DNA of 64,000 bases from Bog-473 sp963743785 (GCA_963743785.1 CAVURD010000001.1:124001-188000), one strand, 5' to 3'. Counted from the stretch's first letter, positions 14,364 to 23,623 are shown. Program-made: numbers and translations. Notes: generated by a model from the sequence alone, not told the origin.

Positions 14364-16205
14364 ATGTGCGGAATCATCGGCGTCACCGGGGAGGCTGACG
14401 CGCTCCCGGTCATCTTGGGAGCGCTCCACCAGTTGGAGTACCGGGGCTACGACTCGGCCGGGGTGGCCCTGGTGGTCGACGGGGAGATCTGGCGGGCCCG
14501 GGCCGCCGACGGCACCCACTCGGTGGCCGACCTGGCCGTCCTCACCCAGGATGCGCCGACCGGGCACGCCGCCGCCATCGGGCACACCCGCTGGGCCACC
14601 CACGGCCACCCGACGCCAGAGAATGCCCACCCGCACCTCGACTGCACCGGCCGCCTGGCGCTCATCCACAACGGGATCATCGAGAACCACGCCTCGCTGC
14701 GGGCCGACCTCCTGGCCGACGGCCACATCATGACGTCGGCCACCGACACCGAGGTCATGGCCCACCTGATCGAGCGGCACCTGGCTCGGGGCCTCACCCT
14801 CACCGAGGCGACCCGGGCGGCGCTGCACGCGGTGCGGGGCGCCTTCTCCATCGCCGTCGTCCACGCCGACGAGCCCGACACCATCGTGGCCGCCCGCCGG
14901 TCCACGCCGCTGGTGCTCGGGCTCGAGGATGGCGCAGCGTTCCTGGCCTCCGACATCCCGGCCCTGTTGAGCCACACCCGCCACCTCTACGCCCTGGCCG
15001 ACGACGAGGTGGCCGTGCTCACTCCCGGGAACATCGCGGTGACCACGTTGGACGGCGATCCCGTCACCCCCCAGCAACTCACCGTCGACTGGGACCTCGA
15101 GGCGGCGCAGAAGGACGGCTACGACGACTTCATGAGCAAGGAGATGCACGAGCAACCGGCGGCAGTGGCCAACACCCTGCTGGACCGCCGCGGCCCCTCG
15201 GGCGAGCTGGTGCTCGACGAGATGCGCCTCGGGCCCGAGGAGCTCCGCCGGATCGACAAGGTCTTCATCGTCGCCTGCGGCAGCAGTTACCACTCCGCCC
15301 TGGTGGCCAAGTACGCGATTGAGCAATGGGTGAAGCTGCCGACCGAGGTCGACATCGCCAGCGAGTTCCGCTACCGGGACCCGGTGCTGACCGAGCGCAC
15401 CTTGTGCGTGGGCGTCTCGCAGTCGGGAGAGACCCTCGATACGTCCGAAGCCATGCGGGAAGCCTCCCGTCTCGGCGCCAAGGTCCTGGTGGTCTCGAAC
15501 GTGGTGGACTCCTCCATGGCCCGGGCGGCCGACGGCGTCCTCTACACCCGGGCCGGGCCCGAGATCGGCGTCGCCTCGACCAAGTGCCACCTGGCCCAGA
15601 TCGTGGCCCTCCAGATCCTCGGCCTGACCCTGGCGCAGATCCACGGCACCCTCACCCCGGCCGAGATCACCGCGGTCCTCGACGCCATGGATGCGTTGCC
15701 GGGTCTCCTGACCGTCGCCCTCTCCCGGGCGGCCGACGTCGATGAGGTGGCGAGCAAGCTGACCGACGCGCGCGACTTCTTCTTCCTGGGCCGCCACGTC
15801 GGCTACCCCATGGCGCTCGAGGGCGCGCTCAAGCTCAAGGAGTTGGCCTACCTGCGCGCCGAGGGGTACCCGGCGGGCGAGCTCAAGCATGGGCCGATCG
15901 CCCTGATCGAGCCCGGCACCATCGTCGTCGGCATCGCCACCCGCAACCGGCTCTCGGAGAAGTTGCTCTCCAACATCGCCGAGGTGCACAGCCGAGGCGC
16001 CACCGTGGTGCTGGTGGCCGACGACGGTGACGATGAGGTCGGCGCCCTGGGCGATCACGTGCTGTGGGTCCCGCCCACCGACCCGCTGCTCTCGCCGGTA
16101 ATCGGTGTCATCCCCCTGCAGCAGCTGGCCTACCGTCTGGCCACCCTGCACGGCCACGACGTGGATCGGCCCCGCAACCTGGCCAAGACGGTGACGGTCG
16201 AATGA
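14364..16205 (+). CDS. glmS: Glutamine--fructose-6-phosphate aminotransferase (isomerizing)
   Basis: GlmS makes glucosamine-6-phosphate from fructose-6-phosphate and glutamine. The Ntn glutaminase domain begins directly at MCGIIGVTGEA (catalytic Cys2) and contains LEYRGYDSAGVAL, GHTRWATHG and HNGIIENHASL. Two SIS domains follow from about residue 290 (VACGSSYHSALVAKYAIE, GVSQSGETLDT, EIGVASTKC). The C-terminal tail is RNLAKTVTVE. At 613 aa it is normal length. It lies 84 bp after glmM under its own probable promoter. Confidence 0.97.
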   Translation: MCGIIGVTGEADALPVILGALHQLEYRGYDSAGVALVVDGEIWRARAADGTHSVADLAVLTQDAPTGHAAAIGHTRWATHGHPTPENAHPHLDCTGRLALIHNGIIENHASLRADLLADGHIMTSATDTEVMAHLIERHLARGLTLTEATRAALHAVRGAFSIAVVHADEPDTIVAARRSTPLVLGLEDGAAFLASDIPALLSHTRHLYALADDEVAVLTPGNIAVTTLDGDPVTPQQLTVDWDLEAAQKDGYDDFMSKEMHEQPAAVANTLLDRRGPSGELVLDEMRLGPEELRRIDKVFIVACGSSYHSALVAKYAIEQWVKLPTEVDIASEFRYRDPVLTERTLCVGVSQSGETLDTSEAMREASRLGAKVLVVSNVVDSSMARAADGVLYTRAGPEIGVASTKCHLAQIVALQILGLTLAQIHGTLTPAEITAVLDAMDALPGLLTVALSRAADVDEVASKLTDARDFFFLGRHVGYPMALEGALKLKELAYLRAEGYPAGELKHGPIALIEPGTIVVGIATRNRLSEKLLSNIAEVHSRGATVVLVADDGDDEVGALGDHVLWVPPTDPLLSPVIGVIPLQQLAYRLATLHGHDVDRPRNLAKTVTVE

Positions 16206-16621
16206 ACCTCGCCCCGACGGCCACCGCCGGCGTGGTGGGCGTCGGCGTCGATGCGGTCGATGTGGAGCGCTTCCGCCGGATCCTGGCCCGACGTCCGGGG
16301 TTCGCCGCCCGGTACTTCACCGACACCGAACAGGCCGACGCCGGCCGGTCGGGTGATCCGACCGAGAGCCTGGCCGCCCGCTTCGCCGCCAAGGAAGCCG
16401 TGATGAAGTCCCTCGGCACCGGGCTGGGCGGGTTCGCGCTGACCGACGTCGAAGTGCGCTGCACGCCCGGGCCGGGCGCCACCGGCGGCGCTCCCTACCT
16501 GGTCCTGCACGGCGCGGCGGCGGCCCTGGCCAACAAGCACGCGGCACGGTTGCACGTGTCGCTGACCCATACGGCCCACGTGGCCATCGCCTTCGTGGTG
16601 GCCGAACAGCCCTCGGCGTGA
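16202..16621 (+). CDS. acpS: Holo-[acyl-carrier-protein] synthase
   Basis: AcpS transfers 4'-phosphopantetheine from CoA to acyl carrier protein. The family signature GVGVDAVDVERF has the metal-binding Asp17, and FAAKEAVMKSLGTG has Glu65. The protein is 139 aa, slightly long for AcpS. HVSLTHTAHVAIAFVVAE is the usual end. The ATG overlaps the glmS stop and the end overlaps nnr, so it belongs to the glmS-acpS-nnr-alr unit. Confidence 0.93.
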   Translation: MNLAPTATAGVVGVGVDAVDVERFRRILARRPGFAARYFTDTEQADAGRSGDPTESLAARFAAKEAVMKSLGTGLGGFALTDVEVRCTPGPGATGGAPYLVLHGAAAALANKHAARLHVSLTHTAHVAIAFVVAEQPSA

Positions 16622-18000
16622 AGCCCGTCCTGACCACCGGCGAGATGCGCGCCGCCGACGCGGCGGCGCTGGCCCAGACCTCGCACGACACCCTGGTGGC
16701 CCGGGCGGGAACGGCGGTGGGGGTCGCCGCGCTGCGCATCATGGGCGGTTCCTACGGCCGGCGGGTCACCGTGGTGGCGGGCAAGGGGAGCAACGGGGCC
16801 GACGCCCGCGTGGCCGCCGCGCTCATTTCCCGTCGGGGCGTGCGGGTGACCGTGCTCGAAGCGGCGGACCAGCCGGACCGGCTCGACCCCTGCGACCTGG
16901 TGATCGACGGCGCCTACGGCACCGGGTTCCACGGCCGCTACGACGCACCGTCGGTGCCGGACGGGACTCCGGTCCTGTCGGTCGACCTGCCGTCGGGCCT
17001 CGACGCCGATACCGGTGCGGCCACCGACGGCGCGGTGCGGGCCACCCACACGGTGACCTTCGCCGCCCCGAAGCCGGGACTCCTGCAGGGCCAGGGCCCG
17101 CGCCTCAGCGGCCACGTCACGGTGGCCGACATCGGGATCGGCACCGGCACGCCGGCCGCCTTGCTGATGGAAGACAGCGACACCGCGGCCCTGCTCCCAC
17201 CCCGGCCGCGGGCGTCGCACAAGTGGACCACCGCGCTGGGCATCGCCGCCGGCTCGGTCGGCATGGAGGGTTCGGCCGTGCTCTGCACCCGCGGGGCCAT
17301 GGCCGCCGGCGCCGGGATGATCCGGCTGGGGACGCCGGGGGACCCCGTGGGGCCCTGGCCGGTCGAAGCGGTGCGGGCGTCGCTCACGACGCATCGTTGG
17401 GCCGGTGCCCTCCTGGCGGCCACGTCGAGGTGCCGCGCCCTGGTGATCGGGCCGGGCCTCGGCACGGACAGCGCCACCGTGGAGGAGATCCAGGCCGTGG
17501 TCGCCTCGTCCCCGCTGCCGCTGGTCATCGACGCCGACGGCCTCACCGCACTCGGTGACCTCGCCGCGGCCCAATTCCTCCTGGGCCTGCGCTCCGCCCC
17601 GACCGTGCTCACCCCGCACGACGGCGAGTACGCCCGCTTGGCCGGCTCCCCGCCGGGCGACGACCGCCTGGCCGCCGCCCGGGACCTGGCCCGCCTGCTC
17701 GGCGTCACCGTGTTGCTCAAGGGCCCGCTGACGGCCGTGGCGGCCGCCGACCACTCCGTGCCCGATGTGCTGCTGTCGGCCGCCGGCCTGCCGGCCCTGG
17801 CCACGGCCGGCACCGGTGATGTGCTCTCGGGAATCATCGGGGCGTTCCTGGCCCGGGGCGTCGATATCCATCGCGCCGCGGCCCTGGCCGCCCACGCCCA
17901 TGGGCGCGCCGCCGCGTCCGGTCGCCCGCAGGGCCTGGTGGCCGGGGATCTGCCCGACCTGGTGGCGGCCTACCTCGGCCAATGGAGTCGCCGTGGCTGA
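16618..18000 (+). CDS. nnr: Bifunctional NAD(P)H-hydrate epimerase / ADP-dependent dehydratase
   Basis: This metabolite-repair enzyme restores damaged NAD(P)H hydrates. The N-terminal YjeF_N epimerase (about 1-200) has VVAGKGSNGADARVAA and VLSVDLPSGLDADTG. The C-terminal YjeF_C ADP/ATP-dependent dehydratase (about 205-455) has VIGPGLGTD, LVIDADGLTAL, VLTPHDGEYARL and ATAGTGDVLSGIIGAFLARG. At 460 aa it is compact but complete. The GTG start overlaps the acpS stop (GTGA). Confidence 0.93.
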   Translation: MKPVLTTGEMRAADAAALAQTSHDTLVARAGTAVGVAALRIMGGSYGRRVTVVAGKGSNGADARVAAALISRRGVRVTVLEAADQPDRLDPCDLVIDGAYGTGFHGRYDAPSVPDGTPVLSVDLPSGLDADTGAATDGAVRATHTVTFAAPKPGLLQGQGPRLSGHVTVADIGIGTGTPAALLMEDSDTAALLPPRPRASHKWTTALGIAAGSVGMEGSAVLCTRGAMAAGAGMIRLGTPGDPVGPWPVEAVRASLTTHRWAGALLAATSRCRALVIGPGLGTDSATVEEIQAVVASSPLPLVIDADGLTALGDLAAAQFLLGLRSAPTVLTPHDGEYARLAGSPPGDDRLAAARDLARLLGVTVLLKGPLTAVAAADHSVPDVLLSAAGLPALATAGTGDVLSGIIGAFLARGVDIHRAAALAAHAHGRAAASGRPQGLVAGDLPDLVAAYLGQWSRRG

Positions 18001-19309
18001 GGGCGCCTTCCGGCGCCTGCGCTCGGGCATCCAGGGACCGACCCCACCCAAGCCGGGCAAGCCGGCCGGGGCCGAAGGGGACGAGACGGTGGCCATGGCC
18101 CAGGGGCGCTCGCGCCCGGCCTGGGCCGAGATCGACCTGGCCGCGGTCACCCACAACGCCCGGGTGCTCTCGCACGTGGTGCAGCCGTCGGTGCTCTGCG
18201 CCGTGGTCAAGGCGCACGGGTACGGCCACGGCGCCCCCGCGGTGGCCAAGGCCGCGCTGGCCGGCGGGGCCACCGGACTGGCGGTGGCCCTGGTCGACGA
18301 GGGGGTGGAATTGCGCCAGCACGGCGTGACCGGTCCCATTCTCCTGCTGAGCGAGTGCGGAGCCGACGCGGTGGAGACCGCTCTGGCCTACCGGTTGACC
18401 CCCACGCTCTACAGCCACCAGGGCATCGAGCACTTCGCCGGGGCTTCCCGGCTGCTGGAGCAACGCACCTCGGCCCACGTCAAGGTCGACACCGGCATGC
18501 ATCGTGTCGGCGCGTCGGCCGAGGAGGTTCCGGCGCTCATCCAGGCCATCGCCGACGATCCGTTCCTGCGGCTCGAGGGCATGTGGACGCACCTGCCGGT
18601 GGCCGACGGCGAGACCGCCGAGGACCGCGACTTCACCCTGGGACAGCTGGCGACGTTCGACCGGTTGGCCCGCCAGCTGCTGGCGGCCGGGTTCGACGCC
18701 GACATCGTCCACGCCGCCAACACGGCCGGCGCCATCGCCTTCCCCTCCGCCCGGTACGGCATGGTCCGCTGCGGCATCGGCCTCTACGGCTACCTGCCCG
18801 GCCCGGCGGTGCAGCGCGCCTTCGCCGCCGCCTCCCAGGAGTCGCTGCGGCCGGTCATGTCACTGCGGGCCCGGGTGGTCGCCGTCCGCACGCTGCCCGC
18901 CGGCGCCCGTCCCTCCTACGGCCGCCTGCGCCCGCTGCCCGGGCCTTCGGTGGTGGCCACCGTGCCCATCGGGTACGCCGACGGCGTGCCGCGCGCCCTG
19001 TTCACGGCCGGGTTCGGCGTGCTGATCGGGGGCCGGCGCCGGCCCCTGGCGGGCATGGTCACCATGGACCAGATCGTGGTCGACTGCGGCGACGACCCCT
19101 CGGTGCAGCCGGGCGACGAGGTCGTGCTGCTCGGGCGCCAGGGTGACGAGGAGATCACGGCCGACGAGTGGGCCCGGTTGCTCGGGACCATCAGCTACGA
19201 GGTCCTCTGCGGCATCGGGCCCCGGGTGCCCCGCCTCACGGTCCACGGGCCCGAGCGGGCCGGACCGGCCGGACCCGGCACCTCGCCGCCCGCAGCGCCC
19301 GCCCCCTGA
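17993..19309 (+). CDS. alr: Alanine racemase
   Basis: Alr makes D-alanine for peptidoglycan using PLP. The Schiff-base lysine lies in CAVVKAHGYGHG (Lys73 from the GTG). AHVKVDTGMHRVG, EGMWTHLPVAD and VATVPIGYADGVPR (catalytic Tyr) follow. I chose the GTG at 17993 because it overlaps the nnr stop, has a GGAG six bases upstream, and its 34 extra codons keep high GC in third position. An ATG at 18095 gives a more typical 404-aa enzyme and remains possible. The Pro/Ala-rich end (about 20 residues) is extra. Confidence 0.93.
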   Translation: MAEGAFRRLRSGIQGPTPPKPGKPAGAEGDETVAMAQGRSRPAWAEIDLAAVTHNARVLSHVVQPSVLCAVVKAHGYGHGAPAVAKAALAGGATGLAVALVDEGVELRQHGVTGPILLLSECGADAVETALAYRLTPTLYSHQGIEHFAGASRLLEQRTSAHVKVDTGMHRVGASAEEVPALIQAIADDPFLRLEGMWTHLPVADGETAEDRDFTLGQLATFDRLARQLLAAGFDADIVHAANTAGAIAFPSARYGMVRCGIGLYGYLPGPAVQRAFAAASQESLRPVMSLRARVVAVRTLPAGARPSYGRLRPLPGPSVVATVPIGYADGVPRALFTAGFGVLIGGRRRPLAGMVTMDQIVVDCGDDPSVQPGDEVVLLGRQGDEEITADEWARLLGTISYEVLCGIGPRVPRLTVHGPERAGPAGPGTSPPAAPAP

Positions 19310-19349
19310 GGCGTTCGTCCCCGTTCGGGTGGTGCCCGGTGGTGCCCGG

Positions 19350-19355
19350 TACGCT
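19350..19355 (+). promoter_or_regulatory. -10 element for leaderless uracil-DNA glycosylase transcript
   Basis: TACGCT ends seven bases before the GTG start at 19363 with no Shine-Dalgarno sequence between. Just upstream GGTGCCCGGT is repeated in tandem (19331-19350). The geometry predicts a transcript starting at the GTG. Confidence 0.5.
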
Positions 19356-19362
19356 CGGAGCC

Positions 19363-19941
19363 GTGGCTGAGAGTGGTCCGACCAGGCTCGACCAGCTGCG
19401 CGACGTGGCGCTCACCTGCACCCGGTGCCCGTTGGCCCAGGGGCGCACCCAGGTCGTCTTCGGCGTCGGGAACCCCCGGGCGGATCTGCTCTTCGTGGGC
19501 GAAGGACCGGGCCGGGAGGAGGATCTGGCCGGTGAGCCCTTCGTCGGGCGTTCGGGCAAGCTGCTCGACCGCCTGATGGCCGAGGAGATCGGCCTGACCC
19601 GGGCCGAGTGCTACATCGCCAACGTGGTCAAGTGCCGTCCGCCCAACAACCGCAATCCGGCCCCCGACGAGATCGCGGCCTGTCGTCCCTACCTCGAGGA
19701 GCAGATCGCGCTGATCGTGCCGGTGGTCGTCGTGACCCTCGGGAACTTCGCCACGCAACTGCTCCTGGACAGAACCGACGGCATCGGCAAATTGCGCGGC
19801 TCGGTCTATCCCTACGGGTCCGGCCATCTCGTGCCGACCTACCACCCGGCCTATGTGCTGCGCGCCGGGGGCGAGGCCATGGCCGAGATGCGGGCCGACC
19901 TGGTTCGGGCCAAGCGACTCGTGGCGGAGCGACCCTCATGA
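19363..19941 (+). CDS. Uracil-DNA glycosylase, family 4 (Fe-S)
   Basis: This 192-aa repair enzyme excises uracil from DNA. The four cluster cysteines expected of family 4 are Cys19, Cys22, Cys91 and Cys107. Family motifs are visible: VGEGPGREEDLAGEPFVGRS (motif A with GEGPG), YIANVVKCRPPNNRNP, and the C-terminal VPTYHPAYVLR. A longer upstream frame overlaps alr; the GTG at 19363 with its TACGCT box is preferred. The TGA overlaps tsaE (ATGA). Confidence 0.93.
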   Translation: MAESGPTRLDQLRDVALTCTRCPLAQGRTQVVFGVGNPRADLLFVGEGPGREEDLAGEPFVGRSGKLLDRLMAEEIGLTRAECYIANVVKCRPPNNRNPAPDEIAACRPYLEEQIALIVPVVVVTLGNFATQLLLDRTDGIGKLRGSVYPYGSGHLVPTYHPAYVLRAGGEAMAEMRADLVRAKRLVAERPS

Positions 19942-20462
19942 GGTGGCCGGTCGTCCTCGAGGTCGATTCGCCGGCGGCGACCAAGGCCGTGGCGGCCCGC
20001 CTGTCCACCTGTTGCCGCGCCGGTGACACCGTCCTGCTCGTCGGCGATCTGGGGGCGGGCAAGACCACCTTCGCCCAGGGCTTCGCCGCCGCCCTGGGTG
20101 TCGAGGGCCCGGTGACCAGCCCCACCTTCGCGCTGGTGCGCCAGTACCGCTGCGGCCCGGACAGCCCGGTCGAGCTCCTGATCCACGCCGACGTCTACCG
20201 CACCGGATCCCTGGGCGAGGTGGTCGAGCTGGCCCTGTCCGAGCTGGTCGAAGAACGCGCCGTCGCCCTGGTCGAATGGGGGGACATGGCTGCCCCCGCC
20301 CTGGGCGACGACGTCCTCGAGGTCACCCTGGTCCAGCCCGAAGCTTCCTCGGGCCCGACGGCCGAGGGACGGACGATCGCCGTCAGGGGCCGGGGCGGAT
20401 GGGCGCCCCGGGCCGACGAGGTGGCGCGGGCGCTGCAGACGAGCACGGCGGGGACCACGTGA
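19938..20462 (+). CDS. tsaE: tRNA t6A biosynthesis ATPase TsaE
   Basis: TsaE is the ATPase that recycles the TsaB-TsaD complex making N6-threonylcarbamoyladenosine at tRNA position 37. The P-loop is GDLGAGKTTFAQG (from residue 36), followed by VTSPTFALVRQY, IHADVYRTGS and the terminal LVEWGD. The 174-aa product is normal. It overlaps its neighbours on both sides. Confidence 0.95.
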   Translation: MRWPVVLEVDSPAATKAVAARLSTCCRAGDTVLLVGDLGAGKTTFAQGFAAALGVEGPVTSPTFALVRQYRCGPDSPVELLIHADVYRTGSLGEVVELALSELVEERAVALVEWGDMAAPALGDDVLEVTLVQPEASSGPTAEGRTIAVRGRGGWAPRADEVARALQTSTAGTT

Positions 20463-21202
20463 ACATCGTGGCCCTCGAAACGGCCACCGAAACCGTCGCC
20501 GTGGCGGTGCGGACGGCCGGCGGCGTACAGGCCGAGTTCTCGTTGGCCGGGCGCCGCCGCCACGTCGAGGCGTTGGTGCCGGCGCTGCACCATCTCCTCG
20601 ATCAGGTGGGGGTCGATCCCGGCGCCGTCGATGCCGTGGCGGTCGACCTGGGCCCCGGGCTCTTCACCGGCCTGCGGGTCGGCGTGGCCACGGCCAAGGG
20701 CCTGGCCCAGGCCCTCGGCATCGGCGTGGTGGGCCTGTCCAGCCTCGACGTGCTGCAGGGGGCGGCGGTCGATCTCGGGCACCGCGGTCACGTGCTCTCC
20801 GTGGTCGATGCCCGGCGCAGCGAGGTCTTCGCCGTGCTGAGGACGGTCGACGGGGAGGGCGGCGACGCGGCCGAGATCATCGCGCCGAGGCTGTTCGCCC
20901 CCGGGGAGCTGGCCCTCACCGTGTCGGATCTGCGCGGGGTGCCGGTCGTGGCCGTCGGGGACGGGGCGCAGCGGTACGCCGACGTGCTGGGTGCGGTGCC
21001 GGGCGTCACTTGCGTGATGGGCGGGTTGCGCTCGCCGCCGGCCGCCACGCTCTTGAGCATGGCACTGGCCCTCCTGGCCGAGGGGGTCACGCCGGTGGCG
21101 CCGCAGGAGATCGTTCCCCTCTACATGCGAGAGGCCGACGCCCGGAGCAATTTCGCCCGGTTCGATGGCGCCGGGGGCCGGCCCGAGGCCGTGCCGTCAT
21201 GA
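20459..21202 (+). CDS. tsaB: tRNA t6A biosynthesis protein TsaB
   Basis: TsaB is the ASKHA-fold scaffold partner of TsaD. Family blocks are visible: VALETATETVAVAV, HVEALVPALHHLLDQ, AVDLGPGLFTGLRVGVATAK and the late VPLYMREADA. It is 247 aa. The GTG at 20459 overlaps the tsaE stop; a longer frame into tsaE was rejected. tsaD itself is not found in this window. Confidence 0.94.
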   Translation: MNIVALETATETVAVAVRTAGGVQAEFSLAGRRRHVEALVPALHHLLDQVGVDPGAVDAVAVDLGPGLFTGLRVGVATAKGLAQALGIGVVGLSSLDVLQGAAVDLGHRGHVLSVVDARRSEVFAVLRTVDGEGGDAAEIIAPRLFAPGELALTVSDLRGVPVVAVGDGAQRYADVLGAVPGVTCVMGGLRSPPAATLLSMALALLAEGVTPVAPQEIVPLYMREADARSNFARFDGAGGRPEAVPS

Positions 21203-21822
21203 CCGCGCCCACGATGCAACTGCGAATCGAGAAGCTCAAGCGACGGGACCTGCGCTATGTCCTCCCGATCGAATCGGTCGTCTTCCCCGAACCGTGGAGT
21301 GTGGCGGTCTTCAACTCCGAGCTGGCCCTGCGCCACGGGCGCCTCTACCGGGGGGCTTGGGACGGGCATCAACTCGCCGGCTACATCGGCTTTTTGATCG
21401 TGGGGGAGGAGGCGCACATCACGACCATCGCGGTCGCCCCGACCTATCAACGGGCGGGCGTGGCCAGCACCCTCATCATCGACGGCATCCGCACCCTGTT
21501 GCTCTCTGGCGTCAAACACCTCTCACTCGAGGTGGCGGCCAACAACGAGCCGGCGCAAGCCCTCTACCGCCGCTTCGGCTTCGCGCCGGTCGGCGTCCGC
21601 GAGAACTACTACCCGGTCACCGGACAGGACGCCATCGTCATGTGGGTCCACGACATCGACACCCAGGAATACGCCCGAGGATGGATCAGCTCGGCCGTCC
21701 GCGCCAATAGCGCGTACCGCGCTTCACGCGGTCGATTCCAGTCGGCGTTGAGCCACCACTCCTGCGGACTCCCCAATGAGGGCGTTGACCTCAACACCCT
21801 TGGCGAGGAGTTCCTCAGGTAA
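21199..21822 (+). CDS. rimI: Ribosomal-protein-alanine N-acetyltransferase RimI, extended C-terminus
   Basis: A GNAT acetyltransferase that in other bacteria acetylates the S18 N-terminus. The core (residues 8-160) has VLPIESVVFPEPWSVAVFNS, the acetyl-CoA loop VAPTYQRAGVAS and EVAANNEPAQALYRRFGFAP followed by RENYYPV. It normally ends soon after VMWVHDID. Here about 50 further residues follow (RGWISSAVRANSAYRASRGR onward) with no family match I recognise. The stop overlaps the convergent gene by 8 bp. tsaD, which usually follows rimI, is absent, so the tail may be junction sequence. Confidence 0.9.
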   Translation: MTAPTMQLRIEKLKRRDLRYVLPIESVVFPEPWSVAVFNSELALRHGRLYRGAWDGHQLAGYIGFLIVGEEAHITTIAVAPTYQRAGVASTLIIDGIRTLLLSGVKHLSLEVAANNEPAQALYRRFGFAPVGVRENYYPVTGQDAIVMWVHDIDTQEYARGWISSAVRANSAYRASRGRFQSALSHHSCGLPNEGVDLNTLGEEFLR

Positions 21823-23587
21823 TCACGACGTTCGACGAAGTGGCCGAGGCAAGCCCGCTTCGGGCGGCACTCAAGGTGTAGGTGCCCGCGGACGTAACGC
21901 CGTTGATCTTGCAGCCGGCGAAGGTGGCGACGCCGGCCGCAGCGTTGACGGGGTTGGTGGTGCATACGAGGGTGCCCTGGGTGATCCCGCCACTGCCGGC
22001 AGTGTACGAGGCGATGGAAAGGGTCACCGAACCGGTGTCCGTTGTGACGACGTTGCCGTTGACATCTTCGACCGAGACCTTGGGCTGAGTAGCGAAGTTG
22101 GTACCCGGCAGGACGCCGCCGACGGGTTGGGTGCTGAAGACCAGCTTGGTGGCCGCGCCGGCGGTCATGGTGAACGAATTGGCGTTGACCGGCGGCGTCA
22201 GGACCGGGCTCGAGGTGGCGGCCAGGGTGTAGCCGGTGCCGGCCTTGGTGATGGAGCACCCGGTGAAGCCGGCCACGCCCGCGACCGCGTTGACGGTCAG
22301 CCCACCGGCGTTGGTGCAGGCCACGACGCCGGCCGACGGGTTGGTCCCGATGGCCAAGGTGACGGCGTTGGTGGCGGTGGTCACGGTGTTGGCGTTGGCG
22401 TCTTGGACGCTCACCGAGGCCGAGAAGGTGCCCGTGCCGGTGGCTTGGATGTTCTGACCCACCGTCGGCTGGGTGGAGAAGGCCAGCTTGGTGGCCGCGC
22501 CGGCGGTGATGGTGAACGCGTTGGCGTTGACCGGCGGGGTCAGGACCGGGCTCGAGGTGGCGGCCAGGGTGTAGCCGGTGCCGGTCTTGGTGATGGAGCA
22601 GCCGGTGAAGCCGGCCACGCCCGAGACCGCGTTGACGGTCAGCCCACCGGTGTTGGTGCAGGCGAGGACGCCGGCCGACGGGTTGGTCCCGATGGCCAAG
22701 GTGACGGCATTGGTGGCGGTGGTCACGGTGTTGGCGTTGGCGTCTTGGACGCTCACCGAGACCGAGAAGGTGCCCGTGCCTTTGGCTTGGATGTTCTGAC
22801 CCACCGTCGGCTGGGTGCTCAAGGCCAGCTTGGTGGCCGTGCCGGCATTGATCGCCACGTTGCCCGACAGGGCGGTGGTGAGTCCGCCCCGGGTGGCCTG
22901 GAGCGTGTAGGTCCCCGCCGCCGCCGTGCCGCTGATCTGGCAATTGGTGAACGTCGCCACCCCGGCCACCGCCGAGATGGTCGGGAAGCCCGTGTTCGAA
23001 CACGTGAGGGTGCCTCCGGGCCCCGTCGCCGCGGCCACGGCCACGGTGCCGGTGTCAGAGGTCACGACGATGCCCGACGAGTCCTCGACCGAGACCTTGG
23101 GCGACGTTGTGAAGTTTGTCCCCTCAAGAACGTTCCCGACCGGCTGGGTGGTGAAGACGAGCTTGGCCGCCGCTCCCGAGGTGAGCGTCACCGGAGTCGC
23201 GGGCGAACTCGTGCTGGTGAAGGATTGCCAGGCCGCGGTGACCGTGAAGTTGTTGCTCCCCGCCGACAAACCGGTGACGGTACATGTCGTGGTGGAGATC
23301 GGTGATGCTGAGGTGCCGCAGGTTCCACCGGGCGGGGTGCTGCCGTTGGCCGTCACGAAGTACGTGACCGGACCCGTAGCCGGAGGCGGAACGGCACCCC
23401 AGGTCAATGCGACCGTCCCGGCTCCGGGCGTGGCCGTGCCGATGACCGGTTTCGCCAGCGATCCCGTGGTGGAGGCCCCGGCGCCAGCCCCTTGAGAGGT
23501 GAAGTACGCATAGGCCAGGCCGGAGAGGCCAAGAACCAACGGGAGACCAAAAATCAAAAGTAAGGCGCGGCGCCTCATGCGGTTCAT
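21815..23587 (-). CDS. Secreted Ig-like repeat protein with SipW/TasA-like signal peptide
   Basis: The 590-aa product has an Arg-rich n-region, a hydrophobic core (residues 8-24) and then AYAYFTSQGAGAG. The A-x-A-(Y/F)-F-T-S pattern resembles substrates of SipW-type signal peptidases (TasA, camelysin). A fibronectin-III-like domain spans about 46-135. Four ~114-aa Ig-like repeats follow (about 138-590), each starting near AATKLxxSTQPxxG and carrying a pair of cysteines (CTN...GCSI). No LPxTG or transmembrane anchor is seen at the C-terminus (SSNVVIT). A matrix, fibre or adhesin role is inference. No sipW-like peptidase gene is nearby. Confidence 0.75.
   Translation of the reverse strand: MNRMRRRALLLIFGLPLVLGLSGLAYAYFTSQGAGAGASTTGSLAKPVIGTATPGAGTVALTWGAVPPPATGPVTYFVTANGSTPPGGTCGTSASPISTTTCTVTGLSAGSNNFTVTAAWQSFTSTSSPATPVTLTSGAAAKLVFTTQPVGNVLEGTNFTTSPKVSVEDSSGIVVTSDTGTVAVAAATGPGGTLTCSNTGFPTISAVAGVATFTNCQISGTAAAGTYTLQATRGGLTTALSGNVAINAGTATKLALSTQPTVGQNIQAKGTGTFSVSVSVQDANANTVTTATNAVTLAIGTNPSAGVLACTNTGGLTVNAVSGVAGFTGCSITKTGTGYTLAATSSPVLTPPVNANAFTITAGAATKLAFSTQPTVGQNIQATGTGTFSASVSVQDANANTVTTATNAVTLAIGTNPSAGVVACTNAGGLTVNAVAGVAGFTGCSITKAGTGYTLAATSSPVLTPPVNANSFTMTAGAATKLVFSTQPVGGVLPGTNFATQPKVSVEDVNGNVVTTDTGSVTLSIASYTAGSGGITQGTLVCTTNPVNAAAGVATFAGCKINGVTSAGTYTLSAARSGLASATSSNVVIT
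22151..22834 (-). repeat. Two tandem, near-identical 342-bp coding repeats
   Basis: Units 22151-22492 and 22493-22834 are nearly identical at DNA level and encode two 114-aa Ig-like repeats. The flanking repeats of the same protein are much more divergent. This suggests recent duplication or gene conversion and potential for copy-number change. Confidence 0.85.
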
Positions 23588-23623
23588 CCTCGATCAAGTC
23601 ATTCGAGCGGGTTTGGCCGGCCA

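Noticed and set aside
22151..22834. CRISPR or mobile-element interpretation of the repeat region
   Set aside because: The period is 342 bp with continuous coding sense and Ig-like protein repeats; there are no short repeats with unique spacers.
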